DNA from: Lentzea sp. NEAU-D7
GTDB lineage: Bacteria; Actinomycetota; Actinomycetes; Mycobacteriales; Pseudonocardiaceae
Direction of reading: 5' to 3'
NCBI RefSeq assembly: GCF_026242055.1
Contig: NZ_JAPJDL010000022.1
Location: 62,001 to 126,000, forward strand
DNA: 64,000 nucleotides
How positions within the stretch are numbered: the first letter of the stretch is position 1; each line of letters starts with the position of its first letter. Positions 42,704 to 51,777 of the stretch are shown here, piece after piece. A program made the position numbers and the translations under genes. Under the pieces are notes generated by a model. It worked only from the letters and a program-made list of their open reading frames with translations, made no database searches and was not told the origin of the DNA.

Positions 42704-43846
42704 TCAAGTGCTGCCAACTCCTGCCATCAGGTCGGCCGCGACCAGGCGCGCGGCGGCGTTCTGCCAGTTGTGCAGCGTCCGCTCCGGCACCTGTGTCACG
42801 AACCACTGCAGGGCGCGGCGGTCCTCCGCGTCGAGGTCCTCGCGCTTGGTCCGGACCGAATACGGCCGGATTCCCTTGACGTAGTAGAAGTACACGGCGT
42901 TGTAGTAACGCCATTCATCGCTCGTGCCGAAATCGCCGTCCGAAGGCTTGAGCCGCTGAATGCTCGCGAGCAGCATGCTTTTCAACTGGGCGGCCCGGTC
43001 GAGTGGCGGTCCGTCTTCGGTCAGCGCGATCAACGGACTCGCGACGAGCTTTCCGAGGTCGCCGTAGTAGCTGAGCGCCTTGCGGGTCAGGCGGGCGAAC
43101 TCCGCGGCGTCCTCGGTCACGAGCGGCCGGCGTTTGGGCAACGCCTCGGCGGCGTCGCGGAGCTCGGCGCGTTCCGCCGCCACGGACGGCACGGCGAGAC
43201 GGTCCACCGCGGACGCGAGCGGGTTCGCGAGCACCTGGACCGCGACCGCCGCCGCCACGGTCGTGAAGACGAGCAGGTCCGGCCCGCCGAAGAAGATCAC
43301 CTGCGACCCGAACAGGACCGCGGTGAAGGCCGAGATGACCAGCGACCGCAGCATGTCCGCGCGGATCGCCTCGCCCTCCTCGACCGCGTCCGTGGCGGCG
43401 ACGAGGACCCCGAAGGCCACCACGTCGACCCCGAGCGCCGGCACCGTGATCGCGTCGGGCAGCAGTCCCAGCAGGAACGCACCTGCCGAAATCCCGAACA
43501 TCACTCCAACGAGTGAAAAGTAAGCACGTTTTCTTATGGCTAGGACCGCGGCCGCGGCCAGCGGGAGCAATACGACCCACGGTACGAAGAACGACGCGGC
43601 GAGGAACGGCAGCAGCGCGAGGAGCCACCACCTGATCAACTCGGGACGGGCGAGCAACAGGACCGCACCCGTCCAGGCCAGGGCCGGCACCGCCAGGAGC
43701 ACGGGATTCGGCGCGACGACTGCGGCCGAACAGCCGATCATGCCGACGCCGGCCCACCACAACAGCGGCTTGCGGGGGTCGCGGGCGAGCAGGTAGAGAC
43801 CCAGCCACCAGGCGAGGCCGGAGACCAGCAGCGATAGGCCGAACAC
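42704..43846 (-). CDS. polytopic membrane protein with cytoplasmic C-terminal domain
   Basis: 380 residues. About eight hydrophobic segments in residues 1-210 (for example LLVSGLAWWLGLYLLA, LLALLPFLAASFFVPWVVLL, FTAVLFGSQVIFFGG) are followed by a soluble helical domain of about 160 residues with TRKALSYYGDLGKLVASPLI and DEWRYYNAVYFYYVKGIRPY. The C-terminal part resembles a conserved actinobacterial regulator-like domain, but I cannot name it. Transcribed towards the four-helix protein. Confidence 0.75.
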   Translation of the reverse strand: MFGLSLLVSGLAWWLGLYLLARDPRKPLLWWAGVGMIGCSAAVVAPNPVLLAVPALAWTGAVLLLARPELIRWWLLALLPFLAASFFVPWVVLLPLAAAAVLAIRKRAYFSLVGVMFGISAGAFLLGLLPDAITVPALGVDVVAFGVLVAATDAVEEGEAIRADMLRSLVISAFTAVLFGSQVIFFGGPDLLVFTTVAAAVAVQVLANPLASAVDRLAVPSVAAERAELRDAAEALPKRRPLVTEDAAEFARLTRKALSYYGDLGKLVASPLIALTEDGPPLDRAAQLKSMLLASIQRLKPSDGDFGTSDEWRYYNAVYFYYVKGIRPYSVRTKREDLDAEDRRALQWFVTQVPERTLHNWQNAAARLVAADLMAGVGST

Positions 43847-43882
43847 GGGTCAAAGCTAGCCCCACCTGCAAAACTAATCTTC

Positions 43883-44386
43883 ATGCCGGTAGAGCTGACG
43901 CTCCGCAAAGCGGCCGAGGAGTTGCAGAGAGGCGACCTCGCCAGTGTGCTTCGCGCACGTCAGCGCGTCGCCGGGCTCGTGGGCACCTACCCGCAGCGCC
44001 TGGACCTGCGGGAACGTCTCGCCGAGGTCTACCGCACACTCGGACAGCCGGCTCAGGCTGGTCGCTGGACCTACCTCTCCGAAGATCGGGATCCCGACGA
44101 GCTCCTGGCCTTCGAACGCGCCTACCGCCGCGCGGACGCCCGCTTGGTCGCGCTCTCATGGCAGGGCCGCGTCGACGAGGCGCCGACCGAGACGGCCCGC
44201 ACGCGCCTCGCGTCGCTCTACCAGGAAGCGCGGGTGGAGCTCCAGCAGGACCTGGACGGCACGCCGAACGAGGAGACGTCCTGGGGCGCCTGCCTGATCG
44301 TCATGGCCGGTGGCACGTTCGTCCTGGTGTGTTTCCTGCTGGGCATCGTGACTCTGGTGCAGTTCTTGTGGAAGCTGGTCTCATGA
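43883..44386 (+). CDS. DUF6584-like protein with C-terminal membrane helix
   Basis: 167 residues from ATG 43883. The helical N-terminus LRKAAEELQRGDLASVLRAR then LVGTYPQRLDLRERLAEVYR and GQPAQAGRWTYL is typical of this family (TPR-like). One membrane helix near the C-terminus (MAGGTFVLVCFLLGIVTLVQ). Its end overlaps the dehydratase start (ATGA). Confidence 0.75.
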   Translation: MPVELTLRKAAEELQRGDLASVLRARQRVAGLVGTYPQRLDLRERLAEVYRTLGQPAQAGRWTYLSEDRDPDELLAFERAYRRADARLVALSWQGRVDEAPTETARTRLASLYQEARVELQQDLDGTPNEETSWGACLIVMAGGTFVLVCFLLGIVTLVQFLWKLVS

Positions 44387-45234
44387 GAACGTTGTCGCAG
44401 TACGTCCGCCGCACCCCGATCATGCGCGTGTCAGCCGACGGGCGACCGCTCGTGTTCAAGCTGGAGCACCTGCAGCTCACCGGCTCGTTCAAGCTCCGCG
44501 GCGCGGTCAACACCCTGCTTTCGCTGAACGTCTCCGAGGTCGTCACCGCGTCGGGCGGCAACCACGGCATCGCCGTCGCCCAGGCCGCGCAGCTGCTCGG
44601 CTCGCACGCCACCGTGTTCGTCCCGGTGACCGCGCCCGAGACCAAGACTCGGCGCATCGAAGCGTTGGGCGCCAAGCTGATCCGCCACGGCACCACCTAC
44701 GCCGAAGCCGCCGCGGCCGCTCGCGAGCTCGATCTGCCCTACATCGAGGCCTACAACTCGCTGCCCGTCATCGAAGGCCAGTCCACGGTCACGCAGGAGA
44801 TCGTCGAGGACGCCCCGGACGTCGACACGATCTTCGTCGCGGTCGGCGGCGGCGGACTCGTCGCGGGCGCCGCCCTGGCCTCGGGCGGACGGCACATCGT
44901 CGCCGTGGAACCCGAGAACTGCTGCGCCATGCACAACGCGCTGGCCGCCGGCGAACCCGTCGACTCGGTGGTGGACTCCGTCGCCGCGGACGCGCTCGGT
45001 GCCACGCGCGCCGGCTCGCTGTCGCTGGAGATCCTGCGGCAGCACCACGTTTCCTCGGCCCTGGTCACCGACGCGGAGATCCTCGCGGCACGGGACCGGC
45101 TGTGGGAGGAGTTCCGGATCGCGGTCGAACCGGCGGGCGCGGCGGCGTTCGCGGCGTTCCTCAGGGGCGATGTGTCGAGTGAGCTGCCCTGTGTGCTCCT
45201 GTGCGGAGCGAACTCGGAGTGGCGTCCCAGCTAG
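44383..45234 (+). CDS. PLP-dependent threonine/serine dehydratase-like enzyme
   Basis: 283 residues from ATG 44383. Fold-type II PLP enzyme: LTGSFKLRGAVNTL with the Schiff-base Lys (~30), SGGNHGIAVAQAA, and the phosphate-binding loop VGGGGLVAGAAL. It is shorter than biosynthetic IlvA and lacks the regulatory ACT domain, so a catabolic threonine/serine dehydratase or racemase is more likely. Coupled to the DUF6584-like gene. Confidence 0.88.
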   Translation: MRTLSQYVRRTPIMRVSADGRPLVFKLEHLQLTGSFKLRGAVNTLLSLNVSEVVTASGGNHGIAVAQAAQLLGSHATVFVPVTAPETKTRRIEALGAKLIRHGTTYAEAAAAARELDLPYIEAYNSLPVIEGQSTVTQEIVEDAPDVDTIFVAVGGGGLVAGAALASGGRHIVAVEPENCCAMHNALAAGEPVDSVVDSVAADALGATRAGSLSLEILRQHHVSSALVTDAEILAARDRLWEEFRIAVEPAGAAAFAAFLRGDVSSELPCVLLCGANSEWRPS

Positions 45235-45406
45235 ACCGCCGGAACCGGCGCGCCCCCAGCCGGCGCAACGGCGACACGACCCACACCGGCATGTCGTCGC
45301 GACGGGCCTGAGCGCTCAGCTTCCGCCGGTCCGCAGGACTGACGAAGCACCGAAACGCGCTCCGAGCCCGCGCGGCGAGGTCGAACTCCGTGTCAATGAA
45401 CGTCAC
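45161..45406 (-). CDS. possible small basic protein (81 aa)
   Basis: 81 residues from GTG 45406 (MTFIDTEFDLAARARSAF), overlapping the dehydratase end by 74 bp on the other strand. The first ~55 residues have normal host codon use and a plausible protein character, but the ribosome site is weak and the tail lies in overlap. It fills an otherwise empty 210 bp. No family recognised. Confidence 0.4.
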   Translation of the reverse strand: MTFIDTEFDLAARARSAFRCFVSPADRRKLSAQARRDDMPVWVVSPLRRLGARRFRRSSWDATPSSLRTGAHRAAHSTHRP

Positions 45407-45446
45407 ACAGCGACGCTAGAGCCGCTTTCCCGGCCCTACAAGCGAT

Positions 45447-46529
45447 TTAGCTGGTCGAGTCGATGGTCGCGCTGGCCAGGACGATGTCGCCCGCCGCGTC
45501 CTCGCGGTAGATCGCGACGGCCTGGCCGGGCGCGACGCCCTTCAGCGGTTCGCGCAGCTGCACCCGCAGCACGCCGTCGACCAGTTCGGCGACGGCCGGA
45601 GCCGTGCCGCCGTGCGCCCGCACCTGGGCGACGCACTCGACCGGGCCGTCCAGCTCGACGTGCGCAACCGGCGAGGAAGCCGAAATGCCCGTCACCGCGA
45701 GCTTCTCCACCGCTCCGACCCGCACGTTCCCGGACACCGGCTCCAGCGCCAGCACGTACCGCGGGCGGCCGTCGGGTGCGGGGCCGTCGATGCCCAGTCC
45801 CTTGCGCTGGCCGACCGTGAACTCGTGCACGCCCGCGTGGCGGCCCAGCACCGCGCCGGTCGCGTCGTCGATCAGCAGGCCCGGCTTGGTCTCCATGCGG
45901 CCGGCCAGGAACTTCTGCGTGTCGCCGTCCGGGATGAAGCAGATGTCGTGGCTGTCCGGCTTCTTCGCGACGGACAGCCCGCGCGACGCCGCCTCGACGC
46001 GCACGTCGTCCTTCGTCGTGTCGCCGAGCGGGAACATCGCGTGCGAGAGCTGGTCCGCGGTCAGCGACGCCAGCACGTACGACTGGTCCTTGCCCAGGTC
46101 GGCGGAACGGCGCAGCTCGGGACGGCCGCCGACCACCTCCAGGCGCGCGTAGTGGCCGGTGCAGACGGCGTCGAAGCCGAGGGCGATCGCCTTGTCCAGC
46201 AACGCCTCGAACTTGATCCGCTCGTTGCAGCGCAGGCACGGGTTCGGGGTGCGGCCGGCCGCGTACTCCGCGACGAAGTCCTCGACGACCTCTTCGGTGA
46301 AGCGCTCGGCGAAGTCCCAGACGTAGAACGGGATGCCCATCAGGTCCGCGGCACGGCGGGCGTCGTGGGCGTCCTCGATCGTGCAGCAGCCACGGGCGCC
46401 GGTGCGCAGGGTGCCGGGCTTCGCCGACAACGCCAGGTGCACGCCCGTCACGTCGTGTCCCGCTTCGACGGCGCGTGCCGCCGCCACCGCGGAATCGACA
46501 CCACCGCTCATCGCCGCGAGGACCTTCAC
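45447..46529 (-). CDS. mnmA: tRNA-specific 2-thiouridylase
   Basis: 360 residues from GTG 46529. It adenylates and thiolates U34 of Lys, Glu and Gln tRNAs. The PP-loop is AMSGGVDSAVAA (~7-18); the two catalytic Cys are in TPNPCLRCN (~97) and DSHDICFIPDG (~195). The C-terminal beta-barrel is complete. Start and stop overlap (GTGA) couple it to the cysteine desulfurase gene, which supplies the sulfur. Confidence 0.96.
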   Translation of the reverse strand: MKVLAAMSGGVDSAVAAARAVEAGHDVTGVHLALSAKPGTLRTGARGCCTIEDAHDARRAADLMGIPFYVWDFAERFTEEVVEDFVAEYAAGRTPNPCLRCNERIKFEALLDKAIALGFDAVCTGHYARLEVVGGRPELRRSADLGKDQSYVLASLTADQLSHAMFPLGDTTKDDVRVEAASRGLSVAKKPDSHDICFIPDGDTQKFLAGRMETKPGLLIDDATGAVLGRHAGVHEFTVGQRKGLGIDGPAPDGRPRYVLALEPVSGNVRVGAVEKLAVTGISASSPVAHVELDGPVECVAQVRAHGGTAPAVAELVDGVLRVQLREPLKGVAPGQAVAIYREDAAGDIVLASATIDSTS

Positions 46530-47701
46530 TGCTTGACCACCTTCCGGGACCGCCTCATGCCTGCCAGGCCCGCCGTGCGGGCCCTCTCCACCACCGGTCC
46601 GATGACCGACACCAGCTTCTCAACGTCCGCACGCGTCGACGTGTGCCCGAGCGAGAACCTCAACGAACCGCGCGCCAGCGCCGGTTCGACGCCCATCGCG
46701 AGCAGCACGTGACTCGGTTGCGCGACGCCGGCCGTGCACGCGGAGCCCGTCGAGCACTCGACACCGCGGGCGTCGAGCAGCATCAGCAGGCTGTCGCCCT
46801 CGCAGCCGGGGAACGTCAGGTGCGCGTTGCCGGGCAGGCGGTCGACCGGGTCGCCGTTCACGATCACGTCCGGCACCACCGCGCGCACCGACTCGATCAG
46901 CTCGTCGCGCAGCGCCGCGATCTCGACGGCTCTGGAAGCCTGTTCCTCCACCGAGATCCGCACCGCGCGCGCCAGGCCGACGATCGACGGCACGTCGAGG
47001 GTGCCGGACCGCACGTCGCGTTCCTGACCGCCGCCGTGCATCAACGGCGTGCATTTCACGTCGCGCGCCAGCAGCAGCGCGCCCACGCCGTACGGACCGC
47101 CGACCTTGTGGCCGGTGAGGGTCAGCGCGGAGGCGCCGGAGGCGGCGAAATCGACCGGGACCGCGCCCACGGCCTGCACCGCGTCCGTGTGGAACGGCAC
47201 ACCGCGCTCAGCGCACACGCGAGCGATGTCGTGCACGGGATTGATGGTGCCGACCTCGTTGTTCGCCCACATCGTGGTGACGAGCGCGACGTCGCCGGAA
47301 GCGTCGAGAGCCTCGGCCACCGACTCCGGCGACACGCGCCCGAAGCGGTTGGTGGGCAGCCAGGTGACCTCGGCGCCCTGCCGCTCCAGCCACTCGACGG
47401 CGTCCAGCACGGCGTGGTGCTCCACGGCCGAGGCCAGCACGCGCCGGCGGCCGCCGGCCCAGTAGATGCCCTTGACGGCGAGGTTGTCGCTCTCCGTGCC
47501 GCCGCCGGTGAACAGCACCTCGGACGGCCGGGCGCCCAGGGCGTCGGCGATGTTCTCGCGGGCCTCCTCGACCGCCCGCCGCGCCCGCCTGCCGGAGGTG
47601 TGCAGCGACGAGGCGTTGCCCGTGGTGGACAACGCCTCGGTCATGGCCGCGACCGCCTGCGGGTGCATGGGGGTCGTGGCCGCGTGGTCGAGATAAGCCA
47701 T
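46526..47701 (-). CDS. cysteine desulfurase (IscS/NifS-like)
   Basis: 391 residues from ATG 47701. PLP Lys in TLTGHKVGGPYG (~200), His in SAVEHHAV (~97), and the persulfide Cys in GVECSTGSACTAG (~325). It removes sulfur from cysteine and here most likely passes it to MnmA, with which it is coupled (GTGA). Its start overlaps the MFS stop (TGATG). The pair matches Rv3025c-Rv3024c in M. tuberculosis. Confidence 0.95.
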   Translation of the reverse strand: MAYLDHAATTPMHPQAVAAMTEALSTTGNASSLHTSGRRARRAVEEARENIADALGARPSEVLFTGGGTESDNLAVKGIYWAGGRRRVLASAVEHHAVLDAVEWLERQGAEVTWLPTNRFGRVSPESVAEALDASGDVALVTTMWANNEVGTINPVHDIARVCAERGVPFHTDAVQAVGAVPVDFAASGASALTLTGHKVGGPYGVGALLLARDVKCTPLMHGGGQERDVRSGTLDVPSIVGLARAVRISVEEQASRAVEIAALRDELIESVRAVVPDVIVNGDPVDRLPGNAHLTFPGCEGDSLLMLLDARGVECSTGSACTAGVAQPSHVLLAMGVEPALARGSLRFSLGHTSTRADVEKLVSVIGPVVERARTAGLAGMRRSRKVVKQ

Positions 47702-49044
47702 CAGGCCTTCAGGGTAGCCCGCATGCGGGGCCCGGTCAGAATCGCTCCCACCACCGCCAACGCCGCCATCGACAGGTTGAGCACCACCACACCCGAGGTC
47801 GGCGCCGTCGCGACGACGAGCACGCCACCGAGTCCGATCATGGTCGCCGAGAAGAGCATGTCCGAGATCTGCAGCGCGGCCGAGTTGAAACCCCGGTCGG
47901 CCTCGGGTGATGCGGCCATCATCAGCACGCCGACGCTGGACGTCGCCACGCCCATGCCCGCACCCGCGACGGCCCAGAAGACCAGCGTGAGGTGAGCAGG
48001 CCCCCAAGTGGGTGCGATGAGCGTCACGGCCGCGATGCCGGTCGCGGAGAGCAGGAACCCGATGCGGACGAGCGTGTAGCGCTCGATCTCGGGATGCCGC
48101 GACGCCCACATCGACGCGCTCGCCCAGCCGAGCGCGCTCAGCGTGAGCGGGATGCCCGCCTCCAGGGGCGAGTAGCCGTGCACGACGGTCAGCGTCAGCG
48201 GGATGAAGCCCTCCACCGCGAAGAACGTGCCCGCGAGCAGGCCGCGCGCCAGGATCGTGACCGGGAGGCCGCGCCGGGCGAGGAGCGTGCCCTTGGGGAG
48301 CAGGATGCGCAGTGCGGGCGCGAGCAGGAGCAACGCGGCCACGAGCATCCACCAGGTTCGATGCTGCAGCGACCAGCTCAGACCGGCCACGCCCAGACCG
48401 ACCGCCACGGCCGCGATGGGCAGGTACTTGCGTTGCGGCGGCGCCTCGGCGTGCGGCGGAAGCTTCTTGAGCACGGGAACGAGCAGCACGCTGCCGATGA
48501 GCACCAACGGCACGATGCCGACGAACACCAGCCGCCACGTGAGGTGCTCGGTCGCCCAGCCCGCGACCGCCGGCCCCACCATCGACGGCACCACCCAGGC
48601 CGCGGACAGCGCGCCGAACACGGCGGGCCGGTCGGCTTCGGGGTAGACGAGCGCGATCAGGACGTAGATCGCGACGATCAGGAAGCCCACGCCGAAGCCC
48701 TGCAGCACCCGGCCGGCGAGCAGCACCGCCATGTTCTCGGCGATGCCCGCGACCACGAGCCCGGCGAGGAACAGGACCACGCCGATCAGGATCGCGGGCT
48801 TGGGTCCCCTGCGGTCCGAGAGCCGTCCGGAGAAGACGGTGGCCATCACGCTCGCCGCGAGGTTCGCGAGGAACGGCCACGCGTACAACGCCTCGCCCTT
48901 CAGCTCGCGGACCATGGTGGGCATCGCGGTGCCGACGCCCATCACCTCGAAGGCGACGAGCGTGACCAGCAGCAGGATGCCCGTCGTGGGCCAGCGGCGT
49001 TCAGGCGACCAGAGGCGAGACGGGACGGGCGCGGTGAGAGTCAC
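47701..49044 (-). CDS. MFS transporter (drug:H+ antiporter type)
   Basis: About 447 residues from GTG 49044; a TTG at 49059 is possible. Twelve or more membrane helices are likely. Motif A is GRLSDRRGPKPAI between helices 2 and 3, and motif C-like GPAVAGWATEHLTWR follows helix 5, as in multidrug exporters. Substrate unknown. It overlaps the acyltransferase gene upstream and is coupled to the desulfurase gene downstream. Confidence 0.88.
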   Translation of the reverse strand: MTLTAPVPSRLWSPERRWPTTGILLLVTLVAFEVMGVGTAMPTMVRELKGEALYAWPFLANLAASVMATVFSGRLSDRRGPKPAILIGVVLFLAGLVVAGIAENMAVLLAGRVLQGFGVGFLIVAIYVLIALVYPEADRPAVFGALSAAWVVPSMVGPAVAGWATEHLTWRLVFVGIVPLVLIGSVLLVPVLKKLPPHAEAPPQRKYLPIAAVAVGLGVAGLSWSLQHRTWWMLVAALLLLAPALRILLPKGTLLARRGLPVTILARGLLAGTFFAVEGFIPLTLTVVHGYSPLEAGIPLTLSALGWASASMWASRHPEIERYTLVRIGFLLSATGIAAVTLIAPTWGPAHLTLVFWAVAGAGMGVATSSVGVLMMAASPEADRGFNSAALQISDMLFSATMIGLGGVLVVATAPTSGVVVLNLSMAALAVVGAILTGPRMRATLKA

Positions 49045-49873
49045 CTGTAGATGGTGCAATCTCCAGCTCGGTCGAGGTCAAGCGGTTTGATTGCTCTTCG
49101 GCAAGTTTCGCTAGTTCGCGGCGGGTCGCGGCGCGTCCGGGGGCGATCTCGTCCAGCACGTGGACCTCGACGACCAGATCGCGGACTCGGAGCACCCGGC
49201 GGATCGAGCCGATCAGGGTGTCGCTGCCGACGAACGCGGGCTGCGTCGTCAGGTGGTCGCCGATCCGGTAGCGGAGGACGATCGGCCGCACCGGCACGCC
49301 GGCGTCGAGCGCGGCCTGGAACAGCGCCGGCTTGTAGTGCCCGGACGCGAGCCCGCACCACGTAGTGCCCTCGGCGTGGATGGCGACGGCGCTGCCGTTG
49401 CGCAGGGTCGTGGCGAGCTCGTTCACGGTCCGCGGCAGCTCGCGCAGGTTTTCGCGGTCGAGGTAGACGGTGCCCACCGCGGTGATGATCGGGCCGAGCA
49501 CGGGCCAGCTCTTGATGTCCTTCTTGGCGACGATCTTGACGGGCTGCACCGAGTCGATCGCGAGCTCGTCGAGCCACGAGACGTGGTTGCTCGCGACGAG
49601 CACACCGCGCTTCGGGATCTCCTGGAACCTCCTGGCGCCGTGCACCTCCAGCCTCACGCCGAACGCGCGGAGGATGGCGTGGAACCACAGGCGGACAACG
49701 CTTTCCCGCTGCCTGCCGGGCAGCAGCAACGCCAGGGCGATCCACGCGCCGCAGAGGATCGCGGTGATCGCCGTGACCGCCCGCCAGGTCTGCCGGAGCC
49801 TGCCGACCTCACCGGGCGCGCTGCCGACGCACCCGTCGCCGCAGGGCGACGTGGGCATCCAGGCGTGGCTCAT
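49001..49873 (-). CDS. 1-acyl-glycerol-3-phosphate acyltransferase family (PlsC/OlsA-like)
   Basis: 290 residues from ATG 49873, overlapping the preceding gene by ATGA. One membrane helix (AILCGAWIALALLLPG) and then the acyltransferase motifs NHVSWLDE (His-x4-Asp) and EGTTW (motif III). Next to an OlsB-like N-acyltransferase this is most likely the O-acyltransferase (OlsA) of ornithine lipid synthesis; a general lysophosphatidate acyltransferase is the alternative. Confidence 0.88.
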   Translation of the reverse strand: MSHAWMPTSPCGDGCVGSAPGEVGRLRQTWRAVTAITAILCGAWIALALLLPGRQRESVVRLWFHAILRAFGVRLEVHGARRFQEIPKRGVLVASNHVSWLDELAIDSVQPVKIVAKKDIKSWPVLGPIITAVGTVYLDRENLRELPRTVNELATTLRNGSAVAIHAEGTTWCGLASGHYKPALFQAALDAGVPVRPIVLRYRIGDHLTTQPAFVGSDTLIGSIRRVLRVRDLVVEVHVLDEIAPGRAATRRELAKLAEEQSNRLTSTELEIAPSTGDSHRARPVSPLVA

Positions 49874-50643
49874 GACGTCTCCCCCAGGAAGAACTTCAGG
49901 TAGCGCTGATCCACGTGGTCCATGCCGAGCAGGATGAAGAGGTCGGCGACGCCGAAGTCCGCGTCGAGCGCGGGCCGTCCGCAGATCTTGGCGCCGAGCC
50001 GCAGGTAGCCCTTGAGCAGCGGCGGCAGCACGGTCTTGTCCGGCCGTGCGATCGCGTCGACGTCCCACGGGTTGTGCGGCGTGACCCGGTACTCCTCGGG
50101 CGCGTAGTGCTTGGCGTGCACCGCGTCCCAGACGCCGGCCGCGAAGCTGCCACCGTCCTGCAGCGGGATCGACGCGCACCCGACGAGCCACTTGTGGCCG
50201 CTGAGCAGCATGTACCGCGCGATACCGGCCCACACGAGGCTCACGACGGCGCCGTTGCGGTGGTCGGGGTGCACGCACGAGCGGCCGGTCTCGACGGTGG
50301 AGCTTCGGATGTCGTCGAGGTTGCTCAGGTCGAACTCGCCGTCGCCGTAGAGCCGCCCGGCTTCCTTGGCGCGCTCCGGCGGCAGCATCCGGTAGCCGCC
50401 GACGATCTCGCCGGTGCGGTCGTCGCGCACCACGAGGTGGTCGCAGTACTCGTCGAACTCGTCGACGTCGTGGCCGGGCACGCTGGTGTGCAGCGTCGCC
50501 CCCATCTCACCGGCGAACACCTCGTAGCGCAGTCTCTGCGCGGCGACGACTTCTTCACTGTCACGGGCGACGAGGAGGGAGTAGCGGGGTGCGTCCCCGT
50601 CCTGCTGGACGGGGGTGCTGACAAGCAGTTCCGGCTGCGTCAT
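49870..50643 (-). CDS. OlsB-like N-acyltransferase (ornithine lipid type)
   Basis: 257 residues from ATG 50643. Acyl-homoserine-lactone-synthase-like GNAT: SEEVVAAQRLRYEVFAGEMG, then EFDEYCDHLVVRD, then ETGRSCVHPDHRNGAVVSLV. OlsB transfers a 3-hydroxyacyl chain to the alpha-amino group of ornithine. It is coupled to the OlsA-like gene, and the pair corresponds to Rv3027c-Rv3026c. Confidence 0.85.
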   Translation of the reverse strand: MTQPELLVSTPVQQDGDAPRYSLLVARDSEEVVAAQRLRYEVFAGEMGATLHTSVPGHDVDEFDEYCDHLVVRDDRTGEIVGGYRMLPPERAKEAGRLYGDGEFDLSNLDDIRSSTVETGRSCVHPDHRNGAVVSLVWAGIARYMLLSGHKWLVGCASIPLQDGGSFAAGVWDAVHAKHYAPEEYRVTPHNPWDVDAIARPDKTVLPPLLKGYLRLGAKICGRPALDADFGVADLFILLGMDHVDQRYLKFFLGETS

Positions 50644-50732
50644 GCGAACCAGGGTGAAGCCGGGTTGGCGAATGACAGCAGGTCAGAACGATGACCGGTC
50701 AGTGGCAGTCGGGTTAACCCCCGGAGATGCCC

Positions 50733-50758
50733 AAGCCCCCTCCCGCGGGAGGGGGCTT
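50733..50758. terminator. perfect 26-bp palindrome terminator
   Basis: AAGCCCCCTCCCG and its exact complement, followed by T residues on the plus strand and flanked by A on the other side. It lies just beyond the stop of the small secreted protein gene (50773). Confidence 0.85.
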
Positions 50759-50772
50759 TCACGCGTGCCGGG

Positions 50773-51102
50773 TCAGCACCACTTCGGCTTGTTGTACTCC
50801 GCGATGCCCTTGAGCCGGTTGTACTCGAACGAGCGCGTCTCCCCGAACGGGATGTTCTTGCAGTCCGGGTCGAAGCCGCGCGAGACGTCGATGCTCGCCT
50901 TGCGCTTCGTCGCGTGGCAGTTGAGCAGCGTCACGATGCCGCTGCCGCCGAAGTTCGCGTCCTTCTCGCCCATGAAGTAGAGCTTCTGCTGACGTCCGGT
51001 GCACGGGCGGTCAGCGCTCGCCGGCGCGGCGGCGAGAGTCATGAAACCGGCGGCCATCGTCAGGCCGAGCACCACGGACGCCACACGCTTGATCTGTCGC
51101 AT
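50773..51102 (-). CDS. small secreted four-Cys protein
   Basis: 109 residues from ATG 51102. Signal peptide with helix VASVVLGLTMAAGFMTLAAA and cleavage after PASA. The mature ~77 residues hold four Cys (DRPCTG, LLNCHA, DPDCKN, final KWC), which are likely two disulfides. No named family recognised; possibly a secreted effector or inhibitor-like peptide. Confidence 0.75.
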   Translation of the reverse strand: MRQIKRVASVVLGLTMAAGFMTLAAAPASADRPCTGRQQKLYFMGEKDANFGGSGIVTLLNCHATKRKASIDVSRGFDPDCKNIPFGETRSFEYNRLKGIAEYNKPKWC

Positions 51103-51213
51103 TTGGACCCCTTCAGTCGGATCTGATGCGGACAGACTTCGCGAATGCCCTGACAAGTCGCTGACGACACTTAGCATCCCGAAACGGACAACGTGCGCGT
51201 CCGATCGGGAGGG

Positions 51214-51636
51214 TCAGGCGAGGTCGCCGCCGAGCACCGGCCGGAAGCTCTCGCGCCCGAACGCGAACACGCGCCGGTACCCGCCTGCGAGCTCCGCCAC
51301 GACGTCCGGGGCGAGGTCCAGCTGGATCGCCAGGACGGGCTCGGCCAGTTCGAGCTCCGCGACCGCCTTCTCGGTGAACTCCAGCACGAGCACGCCGCCG
51401 GACAGGCTCGCCCCGCGCACACCGCCGTACGTGCAGCGGTGTTCGTCGTCGACGACGCAGTACGAGTCCATGTCGAAGTCGGCGTCCTCGAGGTCGTCCT
51501 CGCTCGCGGTGATCATCAACTGCCGCCCGCCGCCATCGGGCTGCTCGGCGACGCCGACCGTGAACATGGTCCGCTCTTCGTCCTCGAAGCCCATGCCGTG
51601 GCCGCGCACGACGAAGCTGGTCTCGCTCAACGCCAT
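51214..51636 (-). CDS. Imm10-like immunity-type protein
   Basis: 140 residues from ATG 51636; a TTG at 51630 has the better GAGGAG spacing. The strands MFTVGVAEQPDGGGRQLMIT, then DSYCVVDDEHRCTYGGVRGA and LVLEFTEKAVAELEL resemble Imm10-type immunity proteins, which bind toxin domains in contact-dependent systems. No toxin gene is adjacent, so it is an orphan or misassigned. Confidence 0.6.
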   Translation of the reverse strand: MALSETSFVVRGHGMGFEDEERTMFTVGVAEQPDGGGRQLMITASEDDLEDADFDMDSYCVVDDEHRCTYGGVRGASLSGGVLVLEFTEKAVAELELAEPVLAIQLDLAPDVVAELAGGYRRVFAFGRESFRPVLGGDLA

Positions 51637-51727
51637 CTCCTCGGAAACCTGTTGCAGCTCACCGCGCCGCGGAGCCTATCGGTCAGGTGGAGTTCGGGTC
51701 ATCAGGACAACTCCCCCGGAAACGCGA

Positions 51728-51760
51728 ATGGCCGCCGCACCACGGGGATGCGGCGGCCAT
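51728..51760. terminator. hairpin terminator of etfBA operon
   Basis: Perfect 12-bp stem (51728-51739 with 51749-51760) around a 9-nt loop, 18 bp beyond the etfA stop. Confidence 0.85.
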
Positions 51761-51777
51761 CGTGCCGAACGGAGTGC

